Shown: piece after piece, positions 1-6,853 of the stretch | Layout: each line of letters opens with the position of its first letter | Numbering within the stretch: position 1 is the first letter of the stretch | From: an uncultured Christensenella sp. | GTDB lineage: Bacteria > Bacillota > Clostridia > Christensenellales > Borkfalkiaceae | Assembly: GCA_910583545.1 (NCBI GenBank) | Contig: CAJTXM010000001.1 | Span: forward strand, 1 to 64,000 | Length of the DNA: 64,000 bases | Direction: 5' to 3' | The notes under the pieces: generated by a model | Databases searched by the model: none | Seen by the model: the letters and a program-made list of their open reading frames with translations, nothing else | Told to the model about the DNA's origin: nothing | Program-made: the position numbers and the translations under genes

Positions 1-720
1 AAAATAGGCGAGTTTTTCAAGCAGTTAGACAACCTTATCACCCTTCATCAGCGTGAGCATTCGGCTAAAAAAAGTTCAAAATTGAGCAAAAAACATTTGG
101 ATGATAATGTGTTTTTTACTAATGCTTGGGAACAGCGTAAGCTGGGGGAAATAGCCGATAGAGTTGTTAGGAAGAATGGCAATTTGGAGTCAACTCTTCC
201 TTTGACAATATCAGCACAATATGGACTGGTAGACCAGGTTGAATACTTTAATAATCGTGTCGCCAGCCGTGATGTGAGTGGGTACTATCTAGTCAAAAAC
301 GGTGAGTTTGCTTACAATAAAAGCTATTCCGATGGCTATCCGTTTGGGGCTATTAAACGCCTCGATATGTATAAAATGGGCGTTTTATCTACTTTATACA
401 TTGTTTTTGCAATAAAAAGTAGCGAAATAGATTCAGAATACATAGTCGCTTATTATGAAACAGATAAATGGCATCGACAAGTCGCTGAACGTGCAGCAGA
501 GGGGGCGAGGAATCACGGATTATTTAATATTTCTGCTACGGATTTTTTTGAAACCAAGTTAAAATATCCGCTTAAAATCGGGGAACAGAGCAAAATTGGG
601 GTGCTTTTTAAGCAATTAGACAACCTTATCACCCTTCATCAGCGTGGGTTGATTAAAATACAAGGAGATAAAAATGGCGAAGAAAGAAATTTCAGAAGAA
701 TTGTTCAGCGATTATTTTGA
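1..720 (+). CDS. hsdS: Type I restriction-modification specificity subunit HsdS, 3' part
   Basis: The reading frame is open from base 1, so the gene starts upstream. HsdS chooses the DNA target of a type I restriction-methylation complex. The visible part is the end of the central spacer (FFKQLDNLITLHQR), then NAWEQRKLGEI, the usual opening of the second target-recognition domain in Firmicutes HsdS, then that domain, and a second spacer copy (LFKQLDNLITLHQR) near residue 200. After this copy the usual C-terminal helix is replaced by a short basic tail whose codons overlap the next gene by 47 bases. This is consistent with a shuffled or recombined 3' end. The hsdR and hsdM genes are not in view. 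Confidence 0.85.
   Translation, partial: KIGEFFKQLDNLITLHQREHSAKKSSKLSKKHLDDNVFFTNAWEQRKLGEIADRVVRKNGNLESTLPLTISAQYGLVDQVEYFNNRVASRDVSGYYLVKNGEFAYNKSYSDGYPFGAIKRLDMYKMGVLSTLYIVFAIKSSEIDSEYIVAYYETDKWHRQVAERAAEGARNHGLFNISATDFFETKLKYPLKIGEQSKIGVLFKQLDNLITLHQRGLIKIQGDKNGEERNFRRIVQRLF
25..55 (+). repeat. HsdS spacer direct repeat, copy 1
   Basis: A 31-base stretch (TTAGACAACC...CAGCGTG) is repeated exactly at 616-646, with a further ~20 bases upstream of each copy partly conserved. The two copies flank the second target-recognition domain, so they could serve as recombination sites that swap or delete it. Confidence 0.85.
616..646 (+). repeat. HsdS spacer direct repeat, copy 2
   Basis: This is the exact second copy of the 31-base repeat at 25-55. 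It lies just before the tyrosine recombinase start, at the 3' end of hsdS. Confidence 0.85.
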
Positions 721-1597
721 ACGCTGGATAAGAGTTTACAAAGAGGGAGCAATTAGAAAGGTCACGATGAACAAATATTTGTTGGCGCATACGTGGCTCA
801 AAAAATTAATCCCCGACTTAAAGATGTGCGATATGGATAGAACGGCATACCAACGGTTGTTGAATGATTATGCCAAATTCCATGAACGCCAAACAACGAT
901 GGATTTTCACCATCAGCTCAAAGGTGCGATATTGGATGCGGTCGATGAGGGGCTGATACCTCGTGACCCTACCCGAAAAGCAATTATTAAAGGCAAGGAG
1001 CCGCGTGAAAAGAAGCCCAAATATCTGAGTCAATTTGAACTGCACACCCTGTTAGCAAATCTTGATTTAAAAGGAGATGTCAATTGGGATTGGCTGATTT
1101 TATTGGTCGCTAAAACGGGGATGCGGTTTTCGGAAGCCTTGGCAATTACGCCGAGAGATTTTGATTTTTCGCACCAGGCTTTGTCAATCGGAAAGACGTG
1201 GGATTATAAAGGCAAAGGTGGTTTTTTGCCCACCAAGAATAAAACCTCCGTCCGCAAAATTCAAATTGATTGGCAGACGGTCGTGCAGTTCTCAGAATTG
1301 GTCAAGAATAAACCCGAGGACGAGCCGTTGTTTGTGGGGTGTAAGGTGTATAATTCCACGGTTAACGATGTGCTGAGAAGACGGTGCAAATTAGCGAGGA
1401 TTCCGACAATATCTATCCACGGGTTAAGGCACACACACGCATCGCTTTTGCTGTTTGCTGGAGTATCTATCGCAAGCGTGGCAAGAAGGCTGGGGCATGC
1501 AAGTATTAATACTACACAGAAGACGTACTTGCATATCATCCAGGAATTAGAGAACAAAGATATAGACCTGGTAATGCGGGCATTATCAAGTTTATAA
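674..1597 (+). CDS. Tyrosine recombinase next to hsdS
   Basis: A 307-residue site-specific recombinase with the usual two-part layout: a helical N-terminal DNA-binding domain (about 1-105) and a catalytic domain. The catalytic Arg is in TGMRFSEAL, the HxxR box is HGLRHTHAS and the second His plus Tyr lie in LGHASINTTQKTYLHI. A GGAG Shine-Dalgarno at about 663 supports this start, inside the end of hsdS. Recombinases in this position typically shuffle hsdS target-recognition domains by acting on conserved spacer repeats, so phase variation is the likely job. It could instead be a leftover island integrase. A terminator follows. Confidence 0.85.
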   Translation: MAKKEISEELFSDYFERWIRVYKEGAIRKVTMNKYLLAHTWLKKLIPDLKMCDMDRTAYQRLLNDYAKFHERQTTMDFHHQLKGAILDAVDEGLIPRDPTRKAIIKGKEPREKKPKYLSQFELHTLLANLDLKGDVNWDWLILLVAKTGMRFSEALAITPRDFDFSHQALSIGKTWDYKGKGGFLPTKNKTSVRKIQIDWQTVVQFSELVKNKPEDEPLFVGCKVYNSTVNDVLRRRCKLARIPTISIHGLRHTHASLLLFAGVSIASVARRLGHASINTTQKTYLHIIQELENKDIDLVMRALSSL

Positions 1598-1629
1598 TAC
1601 ATAACGCTGATAGGAGATAAGGTTCAAAG

Positions 1630-1657
1630 AACGGTCGCAGAGATGCGATCGTTTTTT
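1630..1657 (+). terminator. Intrinsic terminator after the recombinase
   Basis: A nine-base-pair stem (AACGGTCGC / GCGATCGTT, one G-U pair) with a six-base loop is followed by a run of T. Confidence 0.85.
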
Positions 1658-1670
1658 GTGCTTGTATGGC

Positions 1671-1699
1671 TTGTAAAATTCAGCCAGTTATGCTATAAT
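1671..1699 (+). promoter_or_regulatory. Promoter of the Mrr-like gene
   Basis: TTGTAA and TATAAT are separated by 17 bases, with a TG extension one base before the -10 box. A GAGG ribosome site at 1707 and the ATG at 1718 follow. Confidence 0.75.
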
Positions 1700-1717
1700 T
1701 AAAAATGAGGTGAAACG

Positions 1718-2728
1718 ATGAAAACAGAAGAAAAGCGCATCTGGGGCATACATACGCAGGACGATAATCTATTTTTGCAAGATAATACGATAGCGATTGG
1801 TTGGAGAGATATTGGCGATTTATCGCGTATCGGCAATAGCCGGGATGCATTCAAAATGAAGTATTCTGATACCTATCCTGGCAAACCAAAGCAATCAATC
1901 GCAAACGGTGCGGGTATGTTGTATCGGTTTTGTCATGAAGTACAAATAGGCGATTATGTTGTATTTCCATCCAAATCAAACAGGATGGTAAATTTAGGGG
2001 TGGTAGATGGGAACTATGTATATAACCCCGAAGCACATAGGGAATATGTGCAGCAACGAAAAGTCAAATGGCTGAAACATTTACCGAGGACAGCATTCTC
2101 ACAGGGTGCGTTGTATGAAATTGGTTCGGCGATGTCTTTTTTTGCTGTTAAAAATTATGCTGATGAATTTTTAGAGGCTTTTAGTTCAAAGAACGTTAAA
2201 CCCATTTTTGCGTCAACCGAGGAAGAAAACGAAACGGTTGCTGCCACAGCAGACGATATTATAGAAAACACAAAGGATTATATATTAAAAGAGCTGAGTA
2301 AGAATCTTAAAGGCTATGACCTTGAAAACTTTGTTGCGGATTTATTATATGCGATGGGGTATCATCCCAAGCAATCTCCTCGTGGTGGAGATAGCGGTAT
2401 TGATATAATTGCCTATAAAGACGAGTTGCCGCCCAGAATAGTGGTACAGGTTAAAAGCCAGGATAGTGATATAAAAGAATCAACGATACAGTCTTTGAAA
2501 GGTGCGATGCGGGAAGGAGATTATGGATTGTTTGTTACGCTATCAAACTATACGAAAAATGCTCAGAGATATTTAGAGAGTACGCCAATAATTCGCGGTA
2601 TTAATGGAACTGAGCTGGTAGAACTTATACTGAAATATTATGAAAAACTGAGTGATAAATATAGGAAGATGATACCGCTTAAAATGGTATATATCCCCGT
2701 TGCGAAAAGTGATACAGAGGAAAATTAA
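1718..2728 (+). CDS. Mrr-like type IV restriction endonuclease with EVE-like N-domain
   Basis: A 336-residue protein. The N-terminal ~155 residues (GDYVVFPSK, then GVVDGNYVY) resemble the EVE/PUA-like modules that read modified bases. The C-terminal ~120 residues carry the Mrr nuclease core: a GGDSGIDIIA aspartate strand and the QVKSQ strand supplying the (D/E/Q)xK catalytic residues. Enzymes of this family cut DNA carrying modified bases, so it is probably an anti-phage restriction factor. It has its own promoter and terminator and sits beside the type I locus, which suggests a small defence cluster. The target modification cannot be deduced. Confidence 0.8.
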   Translation: MKTEEKRIWGIHTQDDNLFLQDNTIAIGWRDIGDLSRIGNSRDAFKMKYSDTYPGKPKQSIANGAGMLYRFCHEVQIGDYVVFPSKSNRMVNLGVVDGNYVYNPEAHREYVQQRKVKWLKHLPRTAFSQGALYEIGSAMSFFAVKNYADEFLEAFSSKNVKPIFASTEEENETVAATADDIIENTKDYILKELSKNLKGYDLENFVADLLYAMGYHPKQSPRGGDSGIDIIAYKDELPPRIVVQVKSQDSDIKESTIQSLKGAMREGDYGLFVTLSNYTKNAQRYLESTPIIRGINGTELVELILKYYEKLSDKYRKMIPLKMVYIPVAKSDTEEN

Positions 2729-2758
2729 ACCTCTATAAATATGAAGTTATAAATCAGG

Positions 2759-2785
2759 AAGACCGCATTGTATGCGGTCTTTTTT
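2759..2785 (+). terminator. Intrinsic terminator after the Mrr-like gene
   Basis: The stem AAGACCGCA / TGCGGTCTT with a five-base loop runs into six T residues. Confidence 0.9.
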
Positions 2786-2860
2786 CATCGGCGCAGGTAC
2801 GCTATTTTTCACACCTATATTTTATAAAATGTAATATGAAATTATATTTTGGAGGAACAA

Positions 2861-3793
2861 ATGAAATACGGTGAATGGCTTACCGAATGGCTAAATAACT
2901 ACGTTAAAATATCGGCGAAACATAGAACGATTGAGCGTTATTCGGAAATAATCAATAACCATCTAATTCCATCAGTTGGTGAAATGGAATTGCAAGAATT
3001 GACGCCGATAATATTGCAAAAATATATTTCGGAATTGCTTAAATGCGGGAACAAAAGGACAGGAGTCGGCTTGTCTTCAAGTGCGGTAAATTCAATTATT
3101 ACCGTTATCCAAAACTCGCTTCATACGGCTTATAATTTGCGTTATATCGATGATATGGTGGGGGATAAGCTCAAAAGGCCTAAGATGGTTGAAAAGCAAG
3201 TGGAATGCTTTTCGATAGCGGAACAGAAGCAGATAGAGCAAGCAGTCATGGGACATGCTAAGCCTTATATGTTGGGTGTCTTGATTTGCCTTTATACAGG
3301 GTTGCGGATAGGCGAATTGCTAGCACTTGAATGGGGCGATGTAGACTTTTCAAACGGCACACTTACAGTAGATAAAACTTGTCATTACGGGAAAAATCGT
3401 GATGGGAAATTTGTTCGAATTATAGATACGCCAAAAACCGAAACATCGATAAGAATAATACCTATCCCCAAACAACTCTTGCCCATACTGAAAGAGCATA
3501 AAAAAATCTCCGCGCCACTCGTTATAAGTAAAAACAGCGTTGGAATTTCCAATAGGACATATCAGCGTAATTTTGAATCGCTGTTGAAATTGCTGAATAT
3601 TAAACATCGGGGATTTCATGCGCTACGTCATACGTTTGCGACAAGGGCATTGGAGTGCGGTATGGATGTTAAGACGCTATCAGAACTGCTGGGACATAAG
3701 TCACCATCCGTAACACTCAAAAAATATGCTCATACTTTTTTAATCCATAAGAAAGAGATGATGAATCGCCTTGGAAAATTACTCTCGCAGTAA
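2861..3793 (+). CDS. Phage-type tyrosine recombinase/integrase
   Basis: About 310 residues. The ATG at 2861 is chosen because a GGAGG Shine-Dalgarno lies at 2851-2855; an upstream TTG would overlap that site. A SAM-like N-terminal core-binding domain (about 1-95) precedes the catalytic domain, with Arg in TGLRIGELLAL, HALRHTFATR for the HxxR box, and LLGHKSPSVTLKKYAH for the second His and the Tyr. It marks the left side of the A+T-rich island. It is also placed directly beside two perfect inverted repeats flanking a promoter, so it may be the invertase of that switch instead of, or as well as, an integrase. A terminator follows. Confidence 0.85.
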   Translation: MKYGEWLTEWLNNYVKISAKHRTIERYSEIINNHLIPSVGEMELQELTPIILQKYISELLKCGNKRTGVGLSSSAVNSIITVIQNSLHTAYNLRYIDDMVGDKLKRPKMVEKQVECFSIAEQKQIEQAVMGHAKPYMLGVLICLYTGLRIGELLALEWGDVDFSNGTLTVDKTCHYGKNRDGKFVRIIDTPKTETSIRIIPIPKQLLPILKEHKKISAPLVISKNSVGISNRTYQRNFESLLKLLNIKHRGFHALRHTFATRALECGMDVKTLSELLGHKSPSVTLKKYAHTFLIHKKEMMNRLGKLLSQ

Positions 3794-3796
3794 AAT

Positions 3797-3833
3797 AAAG
3801 CAGTCGTTCATGTACCAGAACGACTGCTTTTTT
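3797..3833 (+). terminator. Intrinsic terminator after the integrase
   Basis: A perfect 13-base-pair stem (AAAGCAGTCGTTC / GAACGACTGCTTT) is followed by T residues. It separates the recombinase from the switch-like region. Confidence 0.9.
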
Positions 3834-3849
3834 ATCGCAAGAAAACTGA

Positions 3850-3871
3850 CGCCTAATAGTATATTAGGTGT
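3850..3871 (+). repeat. Left 22-bp inverted repeat of putative invertible switch
   Basis: CGCCTAATAG...TATTAGGTGT. This is the exact reverse complement of 4018-4039 and is itself an imperfect palindrome with CGCCTAATA and CACCTAATA arms around a short spacer. That is the shape of a tyrosine recombinase core site, or of a repressor operator. Confidence 0.85.
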
Positions 3872-3973
3872 AAACATGTCATAAAAAAATGATTTTTATA
3901 TAACGAATTGACACCTAAAAATATGATAATGTAAAAATGTTTCAAATGAATACATAATAGTTAGCTTAAACCC

Positions 3974-4002
3974 TTGTATTTTTTGTCGAAATATGTTACA
4001 AT
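3974..4002 (+). promoter_or_regulatory. Promoter of the ESCRT/Vps4-like operon
   Basis: TTGTAT and TACAAT are 17 bases apart, with a TG one base before the -10 box. The predicted start of transcription is near 4009, a few bases before the right inverted repeat, so the RNA would carry a leader of about 150 bases. Confidence 0.65.
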
Positions 4003-4017
4003 TATATTGTATAGTTA

Positions 4018-4039
4018 ACACCTAATATACTATTAGGCG
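4018..4039 (+). repeat. Right 22-bp inverted repeat of putative invertible switch
   Basis: This is the exact reverse complement of the left repeat at 3850-3871. It lies just downstream of the predicted transcription start, so it could act as a crossover site or as an operator blocking the promoter. Confidence 0.85.
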
Positions 4040-4163
4040 AAGAATAGTTTTTATAATTGTCGCCTAAATAGAATGGTGCTAACCAGACAATAAAAAGTAG
4101 ATTGTCAAGCCACCTTATTTAGAATCAGTATGGTAAAATATGCTTGAGAAACACGGAGGAAAT

Positions 4164-4835
4164 ATGCCAAAGTTAAACAGAAGACAACAAAAAATCCTTA
4201 AACTGTTGAACTATTTGAAAACAAAAATCGAAGAAGCGCGCGGATATCAAAATTCCGCCAAAGATGTTATAGCCGATTTACAATCAAAGTTAGAAGCATT
4301 GATTGATGCAATTGCTGCAACTTCAGAGACGGATTCAAATAAAATATTTGACCTTGATGATGACCAAAGAGAAATTGAAGGCAAAATTAATGTCCAATAC
4401 GTTCAATCCAGCTATTGGAAGAATATCCGCATAAAATTGGATCGTATCAGCGATAGGGTTGACCAACTGATAAAAATGGGTTTACGTGATAAGACAGAAT
4501 ATAAACAACTTTTAGAGCTAAAAAGCATCGTTGATGATGTTTTTGCATCTACATTAGACGAACGGTCAAAAAAGGCGTTAGAAGACTTTGCAAAAAAAAT
4601 AAATGTTGTTTTCGAAGAATCTGAATTGGATAGAATTGCCCTTGACGAAGAGTCGGAAAACTTAAAGAGACAGAGAGAGATGTATCAAGGCATGCGAGCT
4701 GGAACTACGGAAACACGTGATCCGCAAGCTATCCGTATGGCGGCAATTCTTTATAAGCAGAAAATTGCTATGCCCACTGGTGAGGGAGCTTCAACAGAGG
4801 AAGTTGTTGTGACAAAAAAAACAAATAAAAATTAA
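4164..4835 (+). CDS. Helical coiled-coil protein, first gene of ESCRT/Vps4-like operon
   Basis: About 223 residues, starting at the ATG at 4164 behind a GGAGGA site (4155-4160); an ATG at 4140 has no such site. The composition is almost entirely charged and helical, with a basic N-terminus (KLNRRQQKILKLL) and long heptad-like stretches, and there is no membrane segment. I recognise no family. Its size, basic first helix, all-helical nature and place one gene before an ESCRT-III-like protein and two before an MIT-AAA ATPase make it a candidate second filament subunit or adaptor. That is inference from context only. Confidence 0.7.
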   Translation: MPKLNRRQQKILKLLNYLKTKIEEARGYQNSAKDVIADLQSKLEALIDAIAATSETDSNKIFDLDDDQREIEGKINVQYVQSSYWKNIRIKLDRISDRVDQLIKMGLRDKTEYKQLLELKSIVDDVFASTLDERSKKALEDFAKKINVVFEESELDRIALDEESENLKRQREMYQGMRAGTTETRDPQAIRMAAILYKQKIAMPTGEGASTEEVVVTKKTNKN

Positions 4836-4861
4836 ATATAATCTTAATGGAGGACATTTCG

Positions 4862-5596
4862 ATGGGAAAGAAAGAAGAAAAAATCTTGGCAGACATTGAA
4901 AAGCTTGAAACAAAACTTGCTGGGCTTAGAGCAAAGTTACCGTCTCAAGAGCCTGATGCAAAAGAAAGAATGCGTGCAGAGATTCAGAAAAAAATGAAAG
5001 AAGACGAACAACGCCGTGAAGCTGAGTCAAAGCGCGCAAAAGTTATGGCTCAATTTGATAAGGGAATTGCCTCGAACGAACGTACGGCAGCAGAGGCCTT
5101 TACTGAAGCAAAGAAAGCGCTTCAGGCTGGCGATACAAAAGTTTCAGACGAATATGCGAGACTATATGCTATATCCAGGAAGTTAGCGGCAGACTTAAAG
5201 GTTCGTCGCGCACAATATCAGGTTGCGCGTGGTGTAAGAGATCAGGTTGCATTAGCTGTTGCTATACAAGCTGCAACTAATGCGGATGTTCAGTCTTTAG
5301 GTATGACAGATCCTATAGATTTCCTTGCTAAAAACAAAGAGTTGAATGCTCAAATGGCAGAGCAGCAAAAGATGTGGGATGCTGTTATGGATCAGCTTGG
5401 GGAAGATACCGAGCAGCTGTCGTCTTCCGTAGATGCTGATTTGCTTAAGGATGCAAAACAAGAAATTGCTACTGCTGTTGAATTGGAGCGCGCAGATGAA
5501 CTTGCTAAAGGTGCTAAAATCCCCGGCACAACTAAAACGAGCTTTTCTGGGAAAGCAATGTTGGATGCTTTAAAGAAAGAGAACACGGAAGATTAA
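4862..5596 (+). CDS. ESCRT-III/Snf7-like helical protein
   Basis: About 244 residues from the ATG at 4862; GGAGGA at 4849-4854 is its ribosome site, which rules out the ATG at 4847. It is all helical. A charged N-terminal coiled coil (about 1-60) is followed by a long helical hairpin whose landmarks resemble ESCRT-III proteins: KKALQAGDTK, RGVRDQVALAV, then an acidic helix (MWDAVMDQLGEDTEQL) like the regulatory helix before the C-terminal tail. ESCRT-III proteins polymerise on membranes and are remodelled by Vps4 through MIT domains. The next gene encodes an AAA ATPase with an MIT-like domain, which supports the call. Similarity is by eye; a PspA-like or unrelated coiled coil remains possible. 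Confidence 0.55.
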   Translation: MGKKEEKILADIEKLETKLAGLRAKLPSQEPDAKERMRAEIQKKMKEDEQRREAESKRAKVMAQFDKGIASNERTAAEAFTEAKKALQAGDTKVSDEYARLYAISRKLAADLKVRRAQYQVARGVRDQVALAVAIQAATNADVQSLGMTDPIDFLAKNKELNAQMAEQQKMWDAVMDQLGEDTEQLSSSVDADLLKDAKQEIATAVELERADELAKGAKIPGTTKTSFSGKAMLDALKKENTED

Positions 5597-5607
5597 TTTG
5601 TATAACC

Positions 5608-5640
5608 GGGGCATATCACGATATTTTACTGATATGTCCC
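5608..5640 (+). other. Intercistronic hairpin
   Basis: GGGGCATATCA pairs with TGATATGTCCC (one G-U) around an eleven-base A+T-rich loop. No U tract follows, so it is more likely a processing, stability or attenuation hairpin that sets the ratio of the upstream helical proteins to the ATPase than a terminator. Confidence 0.5.
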
Positions 5641-5674
5641 AACATTTGCTCCAGTGTTTGATGAGGAATAATTA

Positions 5675-6832
5675 ATGAACAATAGTACTCTTTTTGAAGC
5701 ATATTGCAAATATTGTGAGTTGGCAAATACAGCAGCTGATAAAGGTCAGTCTATGAGTGCTGCTACATATTATCGTAAAGCATTAGATTACTCGGATAAG
5801 TTGTTGGAGTCGGAAATAGATGATAATCTTCGTCAGCAGCTTATTATACGCAGCAAAGAAATCGTAAATGCCATTTTGGCTTTCGAAAGCGATGATGCGG
5901 GGGTTTCGATTAAAACACAAAAAGATAAAAGTCCTAAGAGAAAGGGTTCATGGTTTTCTACCGAAGTTCCTAAATACAAATTGAGTGATGTCAAGGGTTT
6001 AAAAGATGTTATTGAACAAATTGAATCTGACATCATTACACCAATAAGATATCCGCAAGTATATTCAAAATATGCGGATGAGTTTGGCTCACGCATTCTT
6101 TTGTATGGGCCGCCCGGCACGGGAAAAACATTTGTAGTAAAGTGCCTGGCTGGTGAACTCGGGTGCAAAATAGCCTTGGCCCGAGGGCAAGATATTCTTG
6201 ATAAATATGTCGGCGAGGGAGAATCGAAGATTAAGGAAATCTTTGAAGAAGCTAATCAGTATGATAAGTCATTAATTTTCTTCGACGAAATAGATGCTTT
6301 GGCTGCGGATAGAGATTCCGACGATTCTCGCAATACAAAAGGTATTTTGACTGCTTTACTGACTGAAATGGATGGGTTTTCCTCTAAAAAAGAAAAAAAT
6401 AAACTCAAAATTATTATTGCAGCAACAAATAAACCTTGGGCTTTGGATGCGGCCATTAGAAGGGGTGGGCGATTCGATGCACCTATTTACGTGCGTTTAC
6501 CAGACGATGAAGCTCGGTATCATATGATTGAGAATGCTTTTCGCCTAAGCAACGGTAGTTATCCGCCGATTGAAGGCGATCCTCGTGTGTTGTTTCGGCA
6601 AATATCTGCGGCATTAGATAAATGGTACGGGGGTGGCGATATTGTTGCTATTTGTACTAGAATAAGGAAAGCGGTATCCAATAGAGCAGCCAAACAATAT
6701 GCTGAAAATCCTAACATCCCGCTACCTAGAATCACATATAATGATTGTTTGCAGATTATAAATGCAACGCCGCCAACAATCAATCAGGAAATGCTTGATG
6801 AATTTGAAAAATTCAGCAAAGGCTTAAGATAA
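5675..6832 (+). CDS. MIT-like domain AAA ATPase of the Vps4/katanin type
   Basis: A 385-residue protein. Residues 1-75 form a three-helix, MIT/TPR-like bundle, followed by a charged linker and one AAA module: GPPGTGKT Walker A at 145-152, FFDEIDAL Walker B near 203, AATNKPW sensor 1 and RRGGRFD arginine finger near 262. The extreme C-terminus (PPTINQEMLDEFEKFSKG) resembles the PTV...F..FG helix closing Vps4 and other meiotic-clade AAA proteins. Such enzymes pull on ESCRT-III filaments or other polymers. It follows two helical proteins, one ESCRT-III-like, so a bacterial Vps4-type disassembly motor is the best reading. The ATPase class is sure; the Vps4 assignment is inference. Confidence 0.8.
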   Translation: MNNSTLFEAYCKYCELANTAADKGQSMSAATYYRKALDYSDKLLESEIDDNLRQQLIIRSKEIVNAILAFESDDAGVSIKTQKDKSPKRKGSWFSTEVPKYKLSDVKGLKDVIEQIESDIITPIRYPQVYSKYADEFGSRILLYGPPGTGKTFVVKCLAGELGCKIALARGQDILDKYVGEGESKIKEIFEEANQYDKSLIFFDEIDALAADRDSDDSRNTKGILTALLTEMDGFSSKKEKNKLKIIIAATNKPWALDAAIRRGGRFDAPIYVRLPDDEARYHMIENAFRLSNGSYPPIEGDPRVLFRQISAALDKWYGGGDIVAICTRIRKAVSNRAAKQYAENPNIPLPRITYNDCLQIINATPPTINQEMLDEFEKFSKGLR

Positions 6833-6853
6833 AAAATTTAGGAGAAGTTTGTT

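Larger units (their letters stand above)
3850..4039. other. Putative invertible promoter segment (gene-free region 3794-4163)
   Basis: The 370-base gap between the integrase and the operon holds two perfect 22-bp inverted repeats bounding 146 bases. Inside is a promoter (3974-4002) pointing at the operon. Two further half-sites, ACACCTAA at 3911 and CGCCTAA at 4061, lie inside and outside the segment. A recombinase gene sits immediately upstream. This matches known phase-variable switches in which a tyrosine recombinase flips a promoter between inverted repeats of about 20 bp. As drawn, the promoter is ON for the operon. The alternative is that the repeats are operators for a repressor. Confidence 0.6.

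Noticed and set aside
3850..4070. Repeated CACCTAA units as a small CRISPR array
   Set aside because: The units are inverted and irregularly spaced, with no spacers of constant length and no cas genes nearby.
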